Notes under the pieces: model-generated | Database searches by the model: none | Told to the model about the DNA's origin: nothing | What the model saw: only the letters and a program-made list of their open reading frames with translations | Assembly: GCA_022414725.1 (NCBI GenBank) | Contig: CM039465.1 | Span: forward strand, 4,526,688 to 4,590,687 | Reading direction: 5' to 3' | Source of the DNA: Microglena sp. YARC | Lineage: Eukaryota; Chlorophyta; Chlorophyceae; Chlamydomonadales; Chlamydomonadaceae | Length of the DNA: 64,000 nucleotides | Shown here: piece by piece, positions 61,601 through 64,000 of the stretch | How positions within the stretch are numbered: position 1 is the first letter of the stretch | Layout: each line of letters opens with the position of its first letter | Translations under genes and position numbers: made by a program

Positions 61601-64000
61601 CGCCAGTCTAGCCCAGGACCCGAACTATCTGGTTTCCTGTCCCAGCTGTCCCTCGTCCCAGATCACGCATGGCCAAGATGACGAAGGTCAATGATTTAAA
61701 GCAGTACAAATGGTGGGCTGCTCGAAGTACGGGGGCTTTCGTGCTTGGAAATAGGAGGAGCCGGTGATGGCCCCCCCCATCATCTTCCCGGGACACGTAC
61801 TACATGCTAGAGCACCTCAATTGTGCTCCGTGCATAACTGATAGGTTGTCAGAGATTGTGCACAACGAGCCGCACGCCCTCATCCTCATTGCCTTATGAT
61901 ATTTGCCTGCTCTGTCACTACATCCCATATCATCTTACCCTCCCATCATCTTTCCCTGGACACTGAGACTACATGCTAGAGCACCTCAATGTTGTCTCCG
62001 TGCATATGATAGGTTGCTCAGAGTGAGTGTGTGCACCTTCATGTGCCCTCATTGCCTTGATATGATGTTGCCTCTGTGCACTTGACAATCCATCATCATC
62101 TTTACCCCTCCCCATCATCTTTACCCTGCACGAGTACCATGCTAGAGCACGCTTCAGATTTGGCTCTGCAAATATAGGTTGTCAGATATGGCACTTCAGT
62201 GCCCTCATGTAGACCTTATGATATGTGCCGCTATCACTTACATCCAATCATCTACCCCTCCCTATCACTTTTCCTGACACGATCTCAATGATAGAGCACA
62301 CCTCAATGTGTGCTCCGTGCATAATGATATTTCAGAGTGAGTGTGTGCCACCTTCATGCGCCCTCATGTGCCCATGATGATGATTGTCCTGCTGTTGCGC
62401 TGACACTGATATCATCATCCCCTTCCCAACATCTTTCCCTGGACGAGCGTATTATATGGCTAGAGCTACGCTCAGGATGTTGCGCGGTTGCATAATGCAT
62501 AGGTGTCAAAGAAGGTGTGTGCCCTCATTGACCTGTTACCTTGATGATTTGCCTGCTGTTGCTCTTGATAATCATTGTTGCCCTGCTTTGCTCCCATGTC
62601 ATTATTGCCTGGGCGCTCTTGATAATCATTGTGCCCTGCTTTGCTCCATGTCATTATTGGGCCGCTGCTAATTATTGTGCTGCTTTAATTGATTCATTTG
62701 CTGCTTTGCTCATGTCTTATGTGCCTGCTGTGTTTGTCTTGATAATCTTTGTGCCTGCTTTTGCTCAGGCATGTCACTATGTGGCCTTTCTGGCGGGGCT
62801 TTATCCTTTTTCCGCTCTGATAATCATGTGCCTCTTTGCAGTCATATCTGTGGCCTGCTTTTGCATAATCATTGTCCAGCTTGCTCCATGTTCATTATTG
62901 TGCCTGGCGGGCGCTTTTCTTATAATCATTTGCCCTGCTTTGCTCCATGTCATTATATGTGCGCCTGGGGCGCTTCTTATAATCATTTGTGCCCTGCTTT
63001 TGCTCCATTTTCATTATGGTGCCCTGGCGGGGCGCTCTTGATAATCATTGTGCCCTGCTTTGCTCCATGTCATTATTGTGGCCTGGGGGCGCTCTTGATA
63101 ATCATTGTGCCCTGCTTTGCTCCATGTCATTATTGTGGCCTGGGGGCGCTCTTGATAATCATTGTGCCCTGCTTTGCCATTCATTATTTGCCTGGGCGCC
63201 TGTGATAATCATTGTGCCCTGCTTTGCTCCATGTCATTATTGTGCCTGTTGCGCTCTTGATAATTCATTGTGCCCTGCTTTGCTCCATGATCATTATTGT
63301 GGCCTGGGGCGCTCTGATAATCTTGTGCCCTGCTTTGCTCCATGTCATTATTGTGCCTGGGGCGCGCTCTTGATAATCATTGTGCTTTCCCTGCTTTGCT
63401 CACATTTGTGCCTGCTTGCTCCATTCATTGTGCTTGTTAATTGATATCTTGGCCTGGGGCGCTCTGGGAATGAGGAGGGCGATGATGCAGTCCCCCTCCC
63501 CATCATCTTCCCCTGGGACACGGAGTACTACATGGCTAGAGCACGCTCAGATGTGTGCTCCGTGCATAATGATAGGTTGTCAGAGTGAGTTTGCACTCCC
63601 CCCCCCCCCCCCCCCCCGCCACACACACACACACACACACACACACAACACATACATACACACACATTCACACACATACACATACCCCCCCCCCCCCCCT
63701 CCTCACCACCACCACACACACACACACACACGCCACCCATCCTACACACACACACACCCTAGACTGTAACACCATACAGGTACCTCACCTGGGGGAAGCG
63801 TGTTGGAGGGAGTGTCTGACCTCTTGTCCCAGACGTTCAGTGTCCATCTGAAAGTAGAGCCCGCACCCCCTGCCGAATCCTGGGCACCTAACGTCCTGAA
63901 GGCCACGGCACATCATGCTGAGCTTGGTGACTTGGGCACCGTCTACCTTGACCTACTCTTTAGGTACGCTCTTGGATTCACTTGTTTTTTGTTACATTAC
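51494..64000 (+). CDS. MIPEP: Mitochondrial intermediate peptidase (M3 family), 5' part, runs off window
   Basis: Recognised pieces in order: exon 1 (51494-about 51703) with an Arg-rich presequence and GLFGIKGLNHPQDF, the conserved start of mature MIPEP; 54003-54111 with VVQLMDDLSDEVEALC, matching the family's DDLSD-x-[VL]-C; a possible fragment at 60997-61032 (YISESN); about 61166-61311 with MLDMEETGIHLTEGKR, matching DFE-x-[SI]-GIHL-x-x-x-KR; 63491-63584 with PIIFPWDTEYYMARA; and 63780-63963 with SVLEGVSDLLSQTFSVHLK and LGDLGTVYLDL. The HExxH zinc site lies beyond the window. The enzyme removes octapeptides from imported mitochondrial precursors. Several middle exons remain unidentified in 54.1-61.1 kb. 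Confidence 0.85.
51881..51946 (+). CDS. MIPEP: MIPEP candidate exon 2
   Basis: The acceptor TTGCCTTGCAG ends at 51880, followed by HLCVPMLRRRVEDDFVAS in phase 0. This resembles the ALV-x-x-C-x-x-P stretch that follows the GLFG block in MIPEP. The donor is unclear because a GTGTGTGTG run follows. Confidence 0.5.
52060..52112 (+). repeat. (GT)n microsatellite
   Basis: Two GT runs split by TTGTTG, inside the MIPEP intron. Confidence 0.95.
52415..52650 (+). repeat. (CAT)n/(CAC)n microsatellite
   Basis: ATC/CAT and CAC triplets nearly throughout. Short His/Ile/Ser frames here are artefacts. Confidence 0.95.
52770..53540 (+). repeat. GATGATGTGGAGGGGTGACG tandem repeat
   Basis: About fifteen degenerate units of 35-70 bp mixing GACGTAGATGATGTTGAGG, GAGGATGTGGAAGGGTGA and GGAAGTCATGGGTAGGGA. 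Frequent 1-base indels between units suggest consensus errors. Confidence 0.88.
53870..53996 (+). repeat. CCCACC/CCCCA-rich array
   Basis: A pyrimidine-rich repeat that ends directly at the acceptor of the next MIPEP exon and probably serves as its pyrimidine tract. Confidence 0.92.
54003..54111 (+). CDS. MIPEP: MIPEP exon with DDLSD motif
   Basis: The acceptor CATGGCAG precedes AGTTGCGTATATG and the donor is ATTG|GTGAAT (phase 0 in, phase 1 out). It encodes VYELLRLVLASDSNAAVVQL and MDDLSDEVEALCGI. The LSD-x-[VL]-C motif is conserved in MIPEP. Confidence 0.8.
54112..54900. other. MIPEP intron, GGTGAGT-rich part and CACA-rich part
   Basis: 54112-54500 repeats GAGTAGG-GGTGGGCAAG and GGTGAG words, possibly decayed copies of the donor at 54112. 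54720-54900 is rich in ACACACCAC. No exon was identified. Confidence 0.5.
54960..56820 (+). repeat. ~26-bp satellite, about 70 copies
   Basis: The consensus is ACCCTTAAACCATGAAACCA-CACACC. Many units differ by single-base gains or losses. Open frames on the minus strand (WFHGFRVV-type) are repeat artefacts. Confidence 0.96.
56820..57255. other. Unique sequence in MIPEP intron
   Basis: No MIPEP-like exon is recognised. It could hold one of the missing exons, since it is the longest non-repetitive stretch between 54.2 and 61.1 kb. Confidence 0.45.
57265..58260 (+). repeat. ~33-bp satellite derived from MITE end
   Basis: About thirty units of AGCAGCTTCATGGTAGCTCC-TTGAGCCATCCACT. The unit matches the left end of the GCAGCTTCTAGG MITE family (AGCAGCTTCTAGGCAGCTCC..GAGCCAGCCACT). 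Many single-base indels are present. Confidence 0.92.
58261..58990 (+). repeat. ~145-bp tandem units containing the MITE left end
   Basis: Four or five longer units carry GCAGCTTCTAGGCAGCTCCT, GAGCTATCCACTGGGCCAAA, GTCTTGAGTTGGGAGGTAGC and a G run. They connect the 33-bp satellite to the full MITE end sequence. Confidence 0.85.
59135..59400 (+). repeat. CCCTAAA-containing ~75-bp tandem repeat
   Basis: Three units of CCCTAAATCCATATATTCCG, CTCACCACCATGCG and CATGTAGGGTTTAGG type. These are telomere-like words in an internal position. Confidence 0.8.
59435..59545 (+). repeat. Dispersed repeat family 'AGTCCAGGGGTAGCC', diverged copy
   Basis: GGTGGGCTGAATAGCTAAAT, GACTTGGCCCAACCGTAGAA and GGAAGGGCTAATAAGAAAAA match blocks of the 10698 and 23232 copies. 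Confidence 0.7.
59837..60021. mobile_element. Candidate third hAT-like MITE
   Basis: It starts CAGGTACTACATG and ends GTATACCTG, with subterminal GCGCTTTAAAGC, CGGCGCGCCGCG and CAAAAACTGCCC as in the other two. The flanking octamers (CTCAGCAT, TTCAAGCG) do not match well, so the ends are tentative. A second GTAGTACCG is at 59803. Confidence 0.5.
60115..60996 (+). repeat. CCACCACCCACC satellite with repeated splice-like junction
   Basis: About fourteen ~60-bp units alternate two inserts: CACCAG|CCTACATCTCGGAGGTCAAC and CCAGCCAACATAGCATAGGT. The first reads, after an AG acceptor, (x)YISEVN, which resembles the MIPEP Y-I-[SN]-x-[LV]-N segment. These may be decoy copies of the junction at 60997. 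Confidence 0.7.
60997..61032 (+). CDS. MIPEP: MIPEP candidate micro-exon
   Basis: The acceptor CACCACCAG precedes CCTACATCTCGG and the donor is ATGG|GTATGA (36 bases, phase 1 in and out). It reads YISESNPPRRM. Its position between the DDLSD exon and the GIHL exon is right for the family's Y-I-x-x-L-N segment, but the match is short. Confidence 0.35.
61166..61311 (+). CDS. MIPEP: MIPEP exon with GIHL motif (ends approximate)
   Basis: It encodes RLLVMLDMEETGIHLTEGKR, then ARDARANESQQ. The D-x-E-x-x-GIHL-x-x-x-KR block is diagnostic for MIPEP within M3 peptidases. I could not fix the acceptor or donor. Confidence 0.7.
61312..61740. other. MIPEP intron, mostly unique sequence
   Basis: No further exon is identified with confidence. 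61640-61760 has a non-repetitive frame on the minus strand with no known domain. Confidence 0.4.
61760..62560 (+). repeat. Five decoy copies of MIPEP PWD exon 5' junction and body
   Basis: Copies of CCCCATCATCTTCCC-GGAC, TACTACATGCTAGAGCAC and TGTGCTCCGTGCATAATGAT lie at about 61768, 61935, 62108, 62260 and 62420. Each is damaged by small indels; the intact version is 63491-63584. Spacing is ~155 bp. Confidence 0.87.
62545..63470 (+). repeat. ~57-bp tandem intron repeat
   Basis: About sixteen units of GCGCTCTTGATAATCATTGT, GCCCTGCTTTGCTCCATGTC, ATTATTGTGCCTGGG. It lies between the decoys and the true PWD exon, so it is amplified intron. Confidence 0.95.
63491..63584 (+). CDS. MIPEP: MIPEP exon with PWD motif
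   Basis: The acceptor GATGCAG is at 63490 and the donor CAGA|GTGAGT at 63585. It enters with two bases and leaves with two, encoding PLPIIFPWDTEYYMARARSD and VCSVHNDRLS. The PWD-x-x-YY motif is typical of M3 peptidases. Confidence 0.82.
63598..63755 (+). repeat. C runs and (CA)n arrays in MIPEP intron
   Basis: C runs at 63598-63616 and 63685-63698, with CACACA between and after. Confidence 0.95.
63780..63963 (+). CDS. MIPEP: MIPEP exon with LGTVYLDL motif
   Basis: The acceptor CCATACAG is at 63779 and the donor CTTTAG|GTACGC at 63964. It reads YLTWG, then SVLEGVSDLLSQTFSVHLKV, then LGDLGTVYLDLLFR. The first part and the rest differ by one base: the G run at 63791-63795 must have four G instead of five to join them, after which both exon phases agree. 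The LG-x-[IV]-Y-x-D motif precedes the zinc site in this family. Confidence 0.85.

Overview
The window looks like nuclear DNA of a green-plant-lineage eukaryote, most probably a unicellular green alga. Genes have many short exons with GT..AG introns, CCCTAAA/TTTAGGG-type degenerate telomere-like repeats are scattered through it, and one gene belongs to a family (NYN fold with an inserted C2H2 finger) that I know only from plants and green algae. The species cannot be named from sequence alone. Most of the long open frames here are translations of simple repeats, not genes.

Four genes can be reconstructed exon by exon. (1) Minus strand, about 15.46 to 11.77 kb: a C2H2/NYN-domain protein of the plant 'VFWDLDNK' type. 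(2) Plus strand, 16.99 to 28.07 kb: a complete 7-exon, 294-residue RCHY1/PIRH2-like ubiquitin ligase (CHY finger, CTCHY finger, RING, C-terminal zinc ribbon), with all intron phases agreeing. (3) Minus strand, possibly from 51.43 kb and certainly from 46.65 down to 34.72 kb: a J-domain (DnaJ) protein with one membrane segment; its 5' exons are unresolved. (4) Plus strand, from 51.49 kb off the right edge: the N-terminal half of a mitochondrial intermediate peptidase (MIPEP, family M3). Genes 3 and 4 may share a 66-bp divergent promoter.

The left end (0.2-3.2 kb) is a mosaic of direct and inverted repeats. From 3.18 to about 9.02 kb lies a decayed duplicate of the 5' part of the RCHY1-like gene, split by a 4.2-kb LTR element with 223-bp LTRs, a gag frame and a Copia-like protease frame but no visible integrase or reverse transcriptase. 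A 953-bp hAT-like transposon with perfect 8-bp target duplications sits at 9.74-10.69 kb. The 28-34.7 kb interval is intergenic, filled with tandem repeats, MITE-like elements and exon-7 fragments.

The striking feature is how the introns are built. Next to nearly every exon of the three best-resolved genes, and at least one MIPEP exon, there are tandem broken copies of that exon's own splice junction: acceptor plus first codons before the exon, or last codons plus donor after it. Copy number runs from 2 to 13, and the copies are often separated by, or grown into, microsatellites. The polarity is always the same: the copy joined to the full exon is the intact one, and the extra copies lie inside the intron. 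Much of the 'satellite' DNA here is therefore amplified splice-junction DNA. The assembly also seems to carry single-base homopolymer indels, which interrupt two otherwise good reading frames.
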